Made by a program: the position numbers and the translations under genes
In this document: in pieces, positions 1 through 10,745 of the stretch
How the letters are laid out: every line of letters begins with the position of its first letter
Numbering within the stretch: the first letter of the stretch is position 1
From: Cyathus striatus
Taxonomy: Eukaryota > Basidiomycota > Agaricomycetes > Agaricales > Nidulariaceae
Direction of reading: 5' to 3'
Length of the DNA stretch: 64,000 nucleotides
Assembly: GCA_025738555.1 (NCBI GenBank)
Contig: JAOVFP010000016.1
Location: 744,001-808,000, forward strand
The notes under the pieces: model-generated
Database searches by the model: none
What the model saw: only the letters and a program-made list of their open reading frames with translations
What the model was told of the DNA's origin: nothing

Positions 1-14
1 TTCTTGGCATGATG

Positions 15-225
15 GAAGGATTTGGTTCATTGTTCAGTTCAGATCATTATTTTGTGCATGACGCTGGGCAAATTTGTTCAATATAACATTGTTCAAGATG
101 TTTTTTGCAATTTAAAACAATATTTCTTTCACTGATCCATTGTTCAAACCCACCCATTATGTGTGACAAATTTAAAATCTGTTCAGTTCAAATGGGTATT
201 GTGACACATGACTGAACAATCAATC
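15..225. repeat. TGAACA/TGTTCA-rich repeat fragment
   Basis: Repeated GTTCA and TGAAC half-sites, with TGTGACA and ATGACTGAACAATC, crowd this stretch. The same half-sites recur at 43.76-43.87 kb and 44.16-44.27 kb, where they lie in opposite orientations. It reads like the subterminal repeat zone of a DNA transposon cut by the window edge. No coding sequence is seen here. Confidence 0.4.
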
Positions 226-252
226 AAAATAGTACAGTAGGTGCACACTTCT

Positions 253-2035
253 TCATATTCTTTCTACCAGAATTATTTCACCCAGTCTATCCCCATCTTT
301 ATCTTTCTTGGGAGATATTTTGTACATTAGATGATTGGGATGAGGTTCCTCAAGTATATCACTAAACCACTCAATATATGCCAAGTGTTTAGGATTATCA
401 GAGCCATTATGAAATGTTTGTAACCATAAATGTGGTGGAAGTGATACACATGTAAAATGAATACAACATACCATAATTTAAAATTCTTCATATCTCAATT
501 TCAAGATGCCAGTACCAAACACATCAAGTGAGGAAACCACAGGGAGGGGCTGAGTTCCTGTGCTGCCTCCCATACTTAAACAAGGGATAACATAAAAACC
601 TATTAAAACATATAACTCCACATCAGTGCTGGTTTAAAACACTTTAAACAAATATACAAACATAAAAACTTTACCTTTCAAAATAATGTTGCATTCTTTA
701 CATGAGTACCAAGAACCTAGAACAATCAATATGACTAGTACCAGAGTCAGCACACAATACAAAGTGTGGGACAGACAGAACACAGACTTACCAAAAACCT
801 AAAGCCCAGACCTTGATCCACTGACATGAGACCTAGCAAGCTTGAATGGCAATGATGAAGACAAGACCATGAGACTAAGACAGAGAGAGAGAGCATGAGA
901 AGGGGGAAAGGAAGCAAGAATGGAAAGAGAGTGAGTACCATAATGGTCAGGAGTTCATGTGGAAGCATTAAACTGACCTGAGAGGCCGACATAAATGTAA
1001 TTGATGTGAATGGCTGATGCTGCCACATCAGCTGATTACCTGATTAGGAAGGTAACCTATGGGATGCTCAAACAAGCATGTGTTGCAGAAAGGGGGTGCA
1101 CTGGCCAATGCACATGATTGACTGACTGCTATCTGGGTACTGACACAGCATTTGGACTGTTGAAATACCTGGAAATCAAATAGGATATAATAGGATATTA
1201 TTACTATGCAATTTGTAAATAAGTAGCTAGGAATATGTATATAGTAGGGGAAGAGGGAAGAGATAAGACAAGAACTGCCAGGCATTCTTCCTTCCTGCAG
1301 ACAGGGTGTGTAAAGATGAATCAGATGAGAATCAGAATTAGTTACAAGATGTTTAGACACTGGGAGCCGTGTACTGAGTTTGCTGAATTGAAATCTGAAT
1401 ACTTTGACTTTGAACATTTTGACACATACTGAAAATAGCCCAAGTTTAACTTGTTCTAATTTTAACATGTTTAAATTTGGAACTGACACAATTACACCCC
1501 TCATACTTACTGAAATTGCACCTTGGGATTTACATTCTATGTATTTAATAAAGTAACTACTCTTGTCATGTGACTCAACAGAAGTGAAAATATAACATGT
1601 ATATGTCCAACTTTAAATCCTGTAGAAGCAAAATTGTCAATTAACTTTAATAATGAAAATGGCTTAACATACCTTGTATTCCTGTGATACTACCTTCAGT
1701 ACTGTTCTTTCAAATAAGTGCTGTATCAAACTGACCAGGAATGTATGACATTGTTTTAGTGTGGGATATTGGATGAGCATGAATAGAGTCTGATACTAAC
1801 ATATTGCCAGTATACTGATCAATTCTCTGATACTTAATACAGCACCAGACCCAGTAGTTTTTTAGTGGCATATGTACACCCCACAATCCCTTTTTACTGA
1901 ACTTGGTAACATATCAGGATTATTGCATTTGATAACATACTTGGAAAATGCATTTCTAAAGTCAATTGCACCATATTCAATTTCAAGTGCATTTAGACTA
2001 ACTGATACACAGGCTAAAATATCATAACATACCCT
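253..2035 (-). pseudogene. Plavaka-like (CACTA-related) transposase, 3' remnant, split by a solo LTR
   Basis: On the minus strand an exon (about 2013-1673) encodes ...HAHPISHTKTMSYIPGQFD..., followed by an intron at 1672-1620 (GTATGT...CTACAG). The next exon reads FKVGHIHVIFSLP. It resumes on the far side of the LTR (442-1580) as PHLWLQTFHNGSDNPKHLAYIEWF... and ends ILVERI near 253. The order 'P-x-RFD-T-ALV', then 'GxRVGQVRVVFSLP', then 'HLAYVEWF', is how I remember the C-terminal part of Plavaka transposases of mushrooms, a DNA transposase family whose products excise and reinsert elements in the nucleus. Only this C-terminal part is visible. An in-frame TGA follows ...FDTALI, so the copy is dead. 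The coding sense matches exactly across the LTR, which supports both calls. Upstream exons were not found with confidence. Confidence 0.68.
442..1580 (+). mobile_element. Solo LTR, about 1.14 kb, CpG-decayed copy (copy 1)
   Basis: Begins TGATACACATG and ends GTGACTCAACA, and aligns end to end with the copies at 61,492-62,597 (same orientation) and 3,386-4,558 (inverted). Flanks are GGAAG before and GAAG after, consistent with a 4-5 bp target duplication inside the Plavaka reading frame. TG...CA ends, the length, the short duplication and the absence of internal genes indicate a solo LTR. Where copy 3 has CG this copy usually has TG or CA, for example CGCGTGACTC there versus CATGTGACTC here. 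Reading frames inside it (747-1504) are not credible genes. The transcriptional orientation of the parent element is unknown. Confidence 0.8.
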
Positions 2036-2039
2036 TTAA

Positions 2040-2580
2040 AATTTTGTATTCTTCCTTTATTAGAACTTCAGACTGAGTGCATTGGAATGGGTACATGAGA
2101 GGAGGAACTGAGGTCCTGGGTTGTCTCCTAAAAATAAACAAGGGATTAAAATAAAAAAATACTAAAAGTGCAATACTCCCCCTCAGTCTTGAGCTTAAAG
2201 CCTTAATAAATACTTACCCTTTCACTTCTATCTTATATTATGATATGCAGCCTAGAAGGTATTATTCCGTACCTAAAATAATGAACCAAAGAAGCATTGA
2301 GAAACACCATAACAAAATATACATAAGTGACTTACAGAACTCTAGAACTTGAATCAGGATGTATGAGTATGCTGACAAATGACTTGACTATGATTGCATG
2401 GCTTCCAAAATAGGAAGGTGCTTATGGAAGTGCCCACATGCACACAAACTAAATTTAGAACAGGGTCAGTGAAGAGGTGATGGGTCAGTTGGGTGTACCT
2501 AAACAAAGAATAATAAACGAGTCGATTGAGACGTCTGTCTGATCTGGGGTGTTCTAAGGTGAAGGAAAATTGATTAGATG
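2040..2580. repeat. Diverged LTR-related sequence
   Basis: The stretch at 2,090-2,215 (AAACAAGGGATTAAAATAAA, then CTCAGTCTTGAGCTTAAAG) resembles the middle of the solo LTR at 590-650 with many differences, so it may be an older relative. The part around 2,490-2,560 (CCTAAACAAAGAA...GTGTTCTAAGGTG) is shared with 6,781-6,842. No gene is supported between 2.04 and 3.18 kb. Confidence 0.35.
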
Positions 2581-3182
2581 TTTGTAAAATAACTACAGGG
2601 ATTTATATACTAGAAAAACCAATAAATCTAAAATAAGTAAGAGTAATTATATCAGATGGAGGATGTAAAAGGAAAAGTGTGAAACATTAGAAATAAATAG
2701 GAAACTCAGTAAGATAGTCCAATGTGTTGAGGTTTGCGAGGAGACAAGTTTTCCAAACATCAGGGTCTGGTGTCGGTGCTGATGTCAAAGCTATTCTTGG
2801 AGTGTCACAGGGGATAGGTATGGTCAGGACAGTGTATGAAGAAGTATATTTTGAGGAAAGATTGAAACAAGCGAGTGGGGATGGTGATTGAACAGAGAGT
2901 GCAAGTGGAATGCGTATGAACACATCAATGATGTGTGATGTGTGATTACATAATTGTATTTGGAACGTCTTCAGACATGCGAGATATTGCGTTTTGCATT
3001 GCAGGCATTTTGCCTGCTCTACATCAGTCTATTTTTAATACACGGTGGGACTTCAACAATTTAATTATAACCATCAGGTTTTACTTCAGTTCAAGTGCAA
3101 TTCAATTCAGTATGTCAAAACTATAATACTATTTCTGGTACTTCTGTCTGATATACTGCTGTATCTGTGTAGTATATTGCAC

Positions 3183-3325
3183 TGCTCCACAAGATCAGGT
3201 GGACTTCAGGTAGAAGCCAGAAATAACTGGAATACACCTGGAGTCCACTGGACTTAGTCAAATACACACTGAACTTTACATGGACTCTACCTGGACTCTT
3301 ACCTGGGCTCTACAAGTATGACACT
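3183..3325. repeat. Palindromic CCAGGTGGA/TCCACCTGG-type repeat cluster
   Basis: Short motifs such as AGGTGGACTTCAGG, CACCTGGAGTCCACTGG and CTACCTGGACTC are packed here. The same motif class lines both ends of the 13.3-23.2 kb element and fills 25.74-26.02 kb. No matching CTTTA terminus was found beside it, so it may be a truncated end. Confidence 0.45.
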
Positions 3326-3385
3326 ATATGATAAGTGTGACTTGAGTGTGGAGTGACTCAGCAACACTATGTGCTAAGTGTGATA

Positions 3386-4558
3386 TGTTGAGTCACGTGA
3401 TGAGTTTAAGTAATACTTAAATACTTAGAATAGAAATCCTAAATAATATTATAAACTTAATATCCCAAGGTGTAGATTCATTAAGTTTGAGGGGCACAAT
3501 GGTATCAATTTCAAAAATAGAACAAGTTATAATTAGATCAATTGAACTTGGGCTAATTTTCAGTATGTGTCAAGGTATTCAAAGTTAAGATATTTAAATT
3601 CAGATTCAATTCAACACTATCAATTCAGTACATAAAATCTCTGTGTCAAATGTCTCATAAAAATTCTGATTCTAGTCTGTATCTTGTCTGAACCACCCTA
3701 TCCATGGGAGGGAAGAATGCCTGGCAGTTCCTGCCTTATTTCTTCCCTCTTCCTCTACTATATACATTTTCTAGCTACTCTACTTACAAATTGCATAGTG
3801 ATAGAATTCTATTTGTTCTCCAGTATTTCCCCAGTCCATGTGTACAGTAGTGCTTTGTCAGCACCTAGGTGGCAGGCAGCCAATTGTGTGCATAGCTCAG
3901 CATGCCCTCTTTCTGCAATGCATGCTCATTTGAGCATCACATTGGTTACCTTCCTAATTGGGTAATCAGCCGATGCGGCAGCAGCAGCTGCTCACATCAA
4001 TTTCATTTACATTGGCCTAATGGATCGGTTCCACACTTCCATGTGAACTTCTGACTGTTGTGGTACTTGTTTTCACTCCATTCTTTCTTCCTTTCCCCCT
4101 GTCTCACACTCTCTCTCTCTGTCTCACTGTTTCATTGGCTCATTGTCACATCATTGTGCTCACTAGTCTTGTGCCTTGTTGGTCTGGAGCTAGGTCTTTG
4201 GGATTTTTAGTAAGTTAACACCTGGTTTGTTTCCATACCATGTCATGTTGACTTTGTCATTGTCAGGTATTGGTTCTAGGCTTTTGGTACTTGTGTACAG
4301 AATGCAACGTCATTTTTAGAAAGGTAATGTTTTTATGCATCTATTTGTTTAAGGTGTTTTTGAACCAGTACTAACATGGAGTTTTTATATGTTTTTAATA
4401 GGTTTTTGTATCCCTTATTTAATTATGGGAGGCGGCACAGGAACTCAGCCCCTCCCCACTGTTTCCTCTACTCAATGTGTTTGGTACTGGTGTCTTGAAG
4501 TCGAGACATAAAGATTTTTTTAAATTCAGGTATGTTGTATTCTTTTACATGTGTATCA
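3386..4558 (-). mobile_element. Solo LTR (copy 2), inverted
   Basis: Reverse complement of the 442-1580 sequence. It starts TGTTGAGTCACGTGA and ends CATGTGTATCA. Landmarks shared with the other copies include GGAAGAATGCCTGGCAG, GCGGCAG and GGAGGGGCTGAGTTC (opposite strand). Clear target duplications are not seen (TGATA before, CTATT after), so the copy may be a recombinant or have a damaged flank. CpG sites are partly lost. Confidence 0.75.
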
Positions 4559-4739
4559 CTATTACTATTAGGCACCTCAGACAAGGCAATGTCAGTGAAA
4601 TGTGATCACTGCATGTCATATTCTTATTAAGGTGAGTTCAAGTTGTATTACAGGAAACACAATGTAAGTAGTACAGCCTGCTGTCAGTACATAGCAGCTG
4701 GAGCTTGGTCAGGGCCATCTATATACTTTTGAAAGGTCA

Positions 4740-5270
4740 CATATCTCATTCATCAGATCTGAACAAAGTCAAGACTCCACACATGATTAAAATCATAAAA
4801 AAGTCCCCTACTCTATATCATATGTACCTATACAAGCAGAATCATTACCTAGCAGTAACCATAAAGTGTGATAAGTGACTGACAGGGGTGTCATTTGTCA
4901 TTTGTTAATCATTAATCATTTGTCAACAATGGAAGAAGAAGACAAGAGGTGCAGCTGAAGTGAAAGAAAGAGAAGGGAGAAAGGGGCCATAGAGGACCCC
5001 AACTGGTAGCAAGCTCCTTCCTACTAATCTCCACCTCTGACCTCACCCTCCATCTTCTTCAAGTGTGTAGCTTTGAGTATCTCCCTGTACTTCTGAATCG
5101 CTTTTTTATTTATTTCCTCTATGGTTTTTGACTATGGAGGGCATCAGTGTCATGGAACAAAAAATTGAAGGAAACAACACCTTCTAATTATTCAAATTCC
5201 TCATCTTCTCCACCACTGCACAATGCACATCCATACCATGAGTAGCAGGAGTTACAAGCATAAGTGACTA
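4740..5270 (-). pseudogene. Fragment of a duplicated, unidentified gene (copy A)
   Basis: DNA at 4,790-4,870 and 4,985-5,240 matches 6,660-6,730 and 6,935-7,330. On the minus strand the second block resembles coding sequence in copy B (a charged helix), but here it is broken by stops, for example after ...VVEKMRNLNN. I do not recognise the family. The pairing of the two blocks at similar distances shows a tandem duplication of a gene about 1.9 kb apart rather than a chance match. Confidence 0.45.
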
Positions 5271-5844
5271 GCACAGGAACATCCTCCATCATAACAGGCA
5301 TATCTGCAGCACTCTTTGCATGCCTCCACCACTGGCACCTGGTGCCAGAACCCAACTCTGAGTATACTGCCTTCCTCCCAGCTTAAAAATGATACTGATA
5401 CTTAAATAGCTGTGGGAAGGTAACCAAAGGGTGGTTGTGTGGCTTTCTATAAACAAACGTCCACACTTAAGATTAGGGGAATTCAAACCTCTGTGGCAAC
5501 ATGTAGTAATGCTACAAAACAGCCATATATGAGTTCCCCTATTGCCCCCCCCTGTACATACCATCTAACTGCCATTGTCATTCTTCCCCAATGACAACAA
5601 AACCCCTAGTAGAGCTAAATGTATTCCAATTGGGTCAAAATTCAAAACATGTCTACTGGTCATCAACCTCGACTGAGATTATATGAAGATAAATACTACC
5701 CAAAATTATGGGATCTGTTCATGTATAGTGTGGGGATTGCATGTACATTACCTCACAATTATGCTGCATATCTTACTACTATTGATAGCTGAGGCACCAT
5801 GACAAATAGATTTCACTCACATTCTTCACCAGCCACTTGCTTAT

Positions 5845-6570
5845 GTGGTCTATTGCCTCTTTATAGTAGGCCTCGCACTCTCCACTCTCCCTTCCCTTCC
5901 ACACCCGATCTCATATACACTAAGAAAACTTTCGTCCCTCCTCCTCAGGTCATTCCAAACACAGGTGTGGGAATCTGGTATTCTGCACACCCTGGACTAC
6001 ATCCATTGCTCATGGCTTTTCTCTAGCTTGTTGAAATATCACAAATGGTCATTAATCCTATCTGCGCTCTCTGTGGGATCATTACTCACATACATGGAAA
6101 TCATCAACCATTTGTATATAATGGAATACTGCAAGGATATTATTCTGAATGATGACTTGAAAGACATTGCAGGGTGCTACCAGAGTTGTGAAGCACTGAA
6201 GAAGGGAAGTCAGTTCTGGGTTGTGGAGGACAATATGAATAATATCATAGTGTGTGCTGGGCTCAGTATGTGTCTTCTGTATTTAATTCTTGTTCTCTTC
6301 AGTGCTCACCAATCGACATTTGGTTCTACAGATACAACTGACTCGACTCCAGAAGTCAGATGGACATGTGTACATCCATCACACAGCGGCCTTTGGATTA
6401 GACATTTGATCCCCAATAACCTCCTCAATCATATAATGTTGCAGCTTAGAGTGATATCATTGTATGAGCAGCATAGGTGGGTTGTAGAAAAAATGTCTGA
6501 GTGTCATATTAAGGGGGTTTACATGGTTATTATGAGGTGGAAGGTGGATATTTTCACACCTTTAGTGTAG
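5845..6570 (+). CDS. Hypothetical protein, 241 codons, unrecognised
   Basis: An uninterrupted 241-codon frame in AT-rich DNA, longer than chance alone would readily give. The predicted protein has several hydrophobic stretches (for example LFSSLLKYHKWSLILSALSV and LSMCLLYLILVLFSA) and a charged C-terminus. It lies between two copies of a duplicated minus-strand gene fragment, and no promoter motif was identified. I do not recognise any domain, and the start is simply the first ATG. It could be a random frame or an exon read past its splice sites. Confidence 0.3.
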   Translation: MVYCLFIVGLALSTLPSLPHPISYTLRKLSSLLLRSFQTQVWESGILHTLDYIHCSWLFSSLLKYHKWSLILSALSVGSLLTYMEIINHLYIMEYCKDIILNDDLKDIAGCYQSCEALKKGSQFWVVEDNMNNIIVCAGLSMCLLYLILVLFSAHQSTFGSTDTTDSTPEVRWTCVHPSHSGLWIRHLIPNNLLNHIMLQLRVISLYEQHRWVVEKMSECHIKGVYMVIMRWKVDIFTPLV

Positions 6571-6639
6571 CTCACAGGGACAAGTGTTTTTGTTCAAGTC
6601 TACCAAACAAAATTGACTATGCACAATCAAGAATTGAGA

Positions 6640-8115
6640 TTGATGCTCTCACAAACCAAATTGAAACATCATAAAAAAATCTCGCACTCAATATCATATG
6701 TACCTATACAAACAGAATCATTAACTAGCAGTAATCACAATCATAAAGATCATGCTGTAAAGGTAATAAGTAGCTTGAGGCCTAAACAAAGAAAATGTAA
6801 GCAAATCGGTTGAACATCCATTTAACCTTGGTGTTCTAAGGTGTCAAGAAAGGGGTAATTAGTGAATTTGAGACTGAGTGTGAGTGGGACAAATGTTCAC
6901 TGGATTGGGGGGAAATAGATAAAACAACCCCAAAGAAGCAAGTTCCTTCTTATCTCCGCCTCACCTTCCATCTTCTCCAACTGCATAGCCTTGAGCCTCT
7001 CCCCATGCTTGGCTTTCTCTTTTAGTTCTTCTATAGCTTTTAACTGTGGAGTGTGTTAGCAGTATTCAAGTACCAGAGGCGAAAGGGAAAAGAGGAACAT
7101 GGAATGGCATAGCATCACAAAGGAGACAGAGAGGGAATGGATGAGAAGAAGAGAACAGTGGAGCATGTAGGAAGTGCGAACATGAATGAAGAAAAACAGA
7201 AGATAGGCCAGAAAGCAACATATGCCAGAAACATGAATGAAAAGAAATGAAGATCAGAACAAAAAGGAAAGGAAACATGACACCTTATTCAAATACCTCA
7301 TCTTCTTCACAACCACATCCATCACACCATCCATACTAGGCGTAGCTGCACCACTCTGTACCACTCTCCCTCCAGCATGACCATTCCCATTCCTCGGATT
7401 CTGCGACTATGTGCCCACTTGCATTAATCTGAAAATCATCCAACTCCTTCCCCTTCCCTTTCTTCTTATCTCCCTCCCCTTGCCTTTGCTGTCCCCCTTG
7501 CCCACCCTTGCCCTGTTGTGCAGCGCCAGGAAAAACACTCTTCCAAGTTCCCATTCTGCCCATTTAACAGCCTGCAGTTTCTCAACTTTCCCCTTGACAC
7601 TTTCCACATGAGCAGGAGCCTGTGGAAGCCCCTATCTGAAAGGGGGAGTGGAGTTGATACAGGTAGGCTGCCACAACACTTGGTACAGCTCTTCAATTGC
7701 TTGGACATGCTGCAGCAAGACAGTGCAGTGCCCTATTTTGATGCTGTTATCAATGCAGAGCCATGGGAGAAGGTGGCGGTGGGTAGGAAGTGCCCACAGG
7801 GGGACTATTCACAGTGCGAGGTGTTTGGTGCATCTATTGTTGTTACCTGCAAAGGATGAAGTAGCAAGCCAGTTGGGAGAGGATGCAGTATGAGTTGGTA
7901 TAACCACACAACACAACGTGAATGCAAAGCCTCACAACTTTATGAAAAGAACACACCTTGGTAAGCGTCTTCTGATCAAACACATTCATCTTCCCAGCCA
8001 AATTGTTAAACCTAGCAAAAGCAATGAGCCACCCCTGCAGGTTGAATGAGATAAAATTATGTGATGCAGAGCCAAAATCATGCAGCATGTGCATGCATTG
8101 GTTGAATAAGGTCAT
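6640..8115 (-). pseudogene. Duplicated unidentified gene (copy B), exons on the minus strand
   Basis: Minus-strand peptides look genuinely coding: KAIEELKEKAKHGERLKAM with QLEKMEGEAEIRRNLL (about 7,045-6,945), MDGVMDVVVKKMRYLNK (about 7,340-7,290), GKELDDFQINASGHIVAES (about 7,455-7,395), HVESVKGKVEKLQAVKWAEW (about 7,610-7,555), and FNLQGWLIAFARFNNLAGKM (about 8,055-7,995). They lie in different frames and stops separate them, so introns or frameshifts must intervene. The first peptide is a charged, likely coiled-coil helix. Copy A at 4.74-5.27 kb repeats the 3' part. I cannot name the family. Confidence 0.42.
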
Positions 8116-8173
8116 TTTAGCTGGGATGTCTGTGGGGGGCTGGGGTTAGTATGAATTCAAAAGAAGAAAAAGC

Positions 8174-8176
<3 letters not shown>

Positions 8177-8210
<34 letters not shown>
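8177..8210. repeat. (AG)n microsatellite
   Basis: About 17 uninterrupted AG dinucleotides. The neighbourhood from 8.12 to 8.88 kb shows no other recognisable feature. Confidence 0.97.
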
Positions 8211-8212
<2 letters not shown>

Positions 8213-8884
8213 AGAATATGTAAGGAAGAGAGGATGTGGGGAGTAAAGGGGAATCTCCCTAGCCTCCTCTACCCACTCAGAGGCAAGATGGCAACCACCA
8301 CCACTCCAAAATGAAAGTGGAGTGCAAAGGAGGAAACCGGATTTGGAGCTTTGATGCCTTTGAGGCTCGTGGCCTATATGTGGTGAGAATATACAGTGCA
8401 CGAGTTGAACAAATGTACATTCCACTAAAGCGATGGCTGCATTGAATCTAAAGAATCAAGCTGTTGAATGTGTGCAGGAAGATGTGAGGTGCTTGTCTGG
8501 CATTCAAAATTCCTGTGTGGTAGGGGTGGGGGAGGAGTGAATGCAGTTTTGCGAAGATGGAAAAAGTTTCAGTGAAGTATGGACATGTGCCCCATAATGA
8601 TAGATTTCTCTTTGTTATTCTGCCGGCTCTATGAAAATGAGATAATGCTAATGCATGGATTAGTGTATGCTACCTTGTTGAATCATATGAGATCTTACTG
8701 AGCTCTTCCCTTGCTTCACATGGAATTACACAATGAATTTATGAGCACTGAGTATGAGTTCTTACCCTTCACTGTGAATATTCTGTAAATAAGATTTGAT
8801 TTAAAATGTATTTACAATATATATCAACTATGTACATACATACAGTTACAATACAAATTCATTGTAACACAATATTATTTGCTT

Positions 8885-9253
8885 TCAGCACATCCAACAG
8901 GACTAAGTTTCTTCACATATACAATTAAGCAAGAAGCCGAGAGAATGTGCACTAAACCAACTCATCTTCGTGTCCTTTTTATTCACCTTTTTAGATGCAC
9001 TTCTGGTCAAACAATGACATGTTCCATCATCAACATTATCTGATTGACTTCTCTTTCGCCCCTTTTGGTCCAATTTCGTACCCTCTGCTTTCCTATTCTG
9101 TTGTTTGCATGTAACAACTGCTTTGCTCGACCCTTCATCATCTACACATTCAGTGCCTCTTGTCTGATCCCTGCAGTCAGACTCTGCCTTCATCTGTATT
9201 GATCCCACTATTTCACTACTCCCTGGTTCGAGTGTGATCATCTGCCTTTGCAT
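8885..9253 (-). pseudogene. Lys/Ser-rich C-terminal gene fragment, duplicated at 28.19-28.40 kb
   Basis: A 116-codon minus-strand frame (8903-9253) rich in Lys, Asp, Glu and Ser. Its 3' two thirds match 28,185-28,395 at the DNA level (GTTCCATCATCAAC... versus GTTCCATCATTGGC...), where the frame differs. The matched blocks sit at the same side of NACHT pseudogenes 1 and 2, so this is the downstream edge of the duplicated segment. It could be a last exon of the NACHT gene or a neighbouring gene. Function unknown. Confidence 0.4.
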
Positions 9254-10292
9254 ATTCTTCTATTTTCCTGCACCACTCTCATGCACAACCTCCTGAGTGG
9301 TTTCATGCTTAATTCTTCCACAAGCTTCTATTGCTACTTCCACAGTATTTTCATCCTTCTCTGCTGAGGAATTTGAATCTTATACCTAATTATTATTTGA
9401 GCTAAGTCAGAGGTGATTTTTACTTACCAAGGTTTATATTGTTTCTTGACCCATTCAAGTTTTTAATTTAAAGCAAGTTGCACTCCTAACAGATCCATAA
9501 ATTTAAACTTAAACATATAAATTTACACATACCTTCACATATGTATTGATACGACTAACTTGGGTTTACATTATATTATTAGCAGTAGCACCACTAACGA
9601 GAAATATATTCTCTAAGTTAGTTATATTTAGTACGAAGGGTGTATGTATTTCCAATATGAAAATAGAACAAGATAATGATTCTGGGTTATTTCTAAAGCT
9701 TGGTTTTGGAGACTTCAAGAGCAGTTTCAGCTAATAACTCGAAGTTCTAATATTCAATTCAACAAACTAATACTCGGTACTTCAGATACTAGTCAAAAAC
9801 TTCGAATACTAATTCCAGAACGTTACTCTACTCTGAGAACGGAAGACAGCTCATGCAGTACTTGCCTTCCCTACAGCTAACCTGAACTACCTATATACTA
9901 TAACGACGCCTAGGCATATTGTGTAATGTAGTCTAATTCCAGTCTTTAGGTAATGTGCTTCCAAGAATATTTACTAAGCTAGGACTGACTCTGCACATGA
10001 GAAATAGTGTGGATGCGCCTTGTTTCAAAGGCACTCCAAATGCTGTGGCATTGGTATTTTTTAATACATGTGCTAGAACATGTGCTTGCATTGGTACATG
10101 CTCGGTTACAGAGGATTTCGGAGTTAACGGCTTGTTCTGATGTGCGCATCAATTGTGCGTGATGGCATTAGTACTGTTCTTGGCTGTTTCATGCGCCATT
10201 GTCCATGTGGTTTCACACATGTAAGCTGTACAACCACCCGGTTTCTCATATGGGGGGTACAGGCCATGTTCTGTTAATGCTACGGATTTGAG
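9254..10292. other. No gene recognised
   Basis: Only short frames are present and none resembles a known family. Composition is somewhat richer in CpG near 9.7-10.3 kb than in the neighbouring repeats. Confidence 0.5.
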
Positions 10293-10745
10293 TGATACCA
10301 GCGTAGGTACTTTGATTTAGGATTTATTTCGGAGTTTCATACCATGGCACATGACACATTGGACTTCGTGCTAGAACACCATTCAAGGTGTACGAGAGTG
10401 ATACAGCGGCTTCATTATAGAATAATAATAAAATAAGTAGCTTCATGGCTACCGTGAAAAGAGTAATATATTAAAATAAATGCAAGGGACCGAAGCCATA
10501 TGATATATTTTTCAATACCCTTGGTTTGTATCAGTGCGACACTTTGGCTGGTGGCACAGGCCTCAACCCCAGCCCTTGTACTCATCCCTTAGTAAGGTAT
10601 CTTGTAAAAGATACTATAGTTGGCAATTCAGGACTCATTCCAACTCTTGTACTCATGGGGTGGCCCTTGCACAGGCTTAATATGAATATTTGAATAAATG
10701 CAATAATAATCGAAAAATAGGTTTATTTTAAAAGCCGGCATATCA
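10293..10745 (+). mobile_element. 453-bp repeat T, inserted in the 3' part of NACHT pseudogene 1
   Basis: Aligns along its whole length, in reverse orientation, with 54,593-55,068 inside the Ty3 element. Shared blocks are GGATTTATTTCGGAG / GGATTTTTCTCGGAG, GAATAATAATAA, AATATATTAAA, TTTCAATACCC, GGCTGGTGGCAC, CTTGTACT and AATAATCGAAAAATA. The ends are weak inverted repeats, TGATACCAGC and GCCGGCATATCA. The NACHT frame is disrupted exactly here, after ...TIHTDM. No coding capacity, so probably a non-autonomous element. The target duplication is unclear. A short relative of its central motif lies at 33,998-34,045. Confidence 0.65.
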
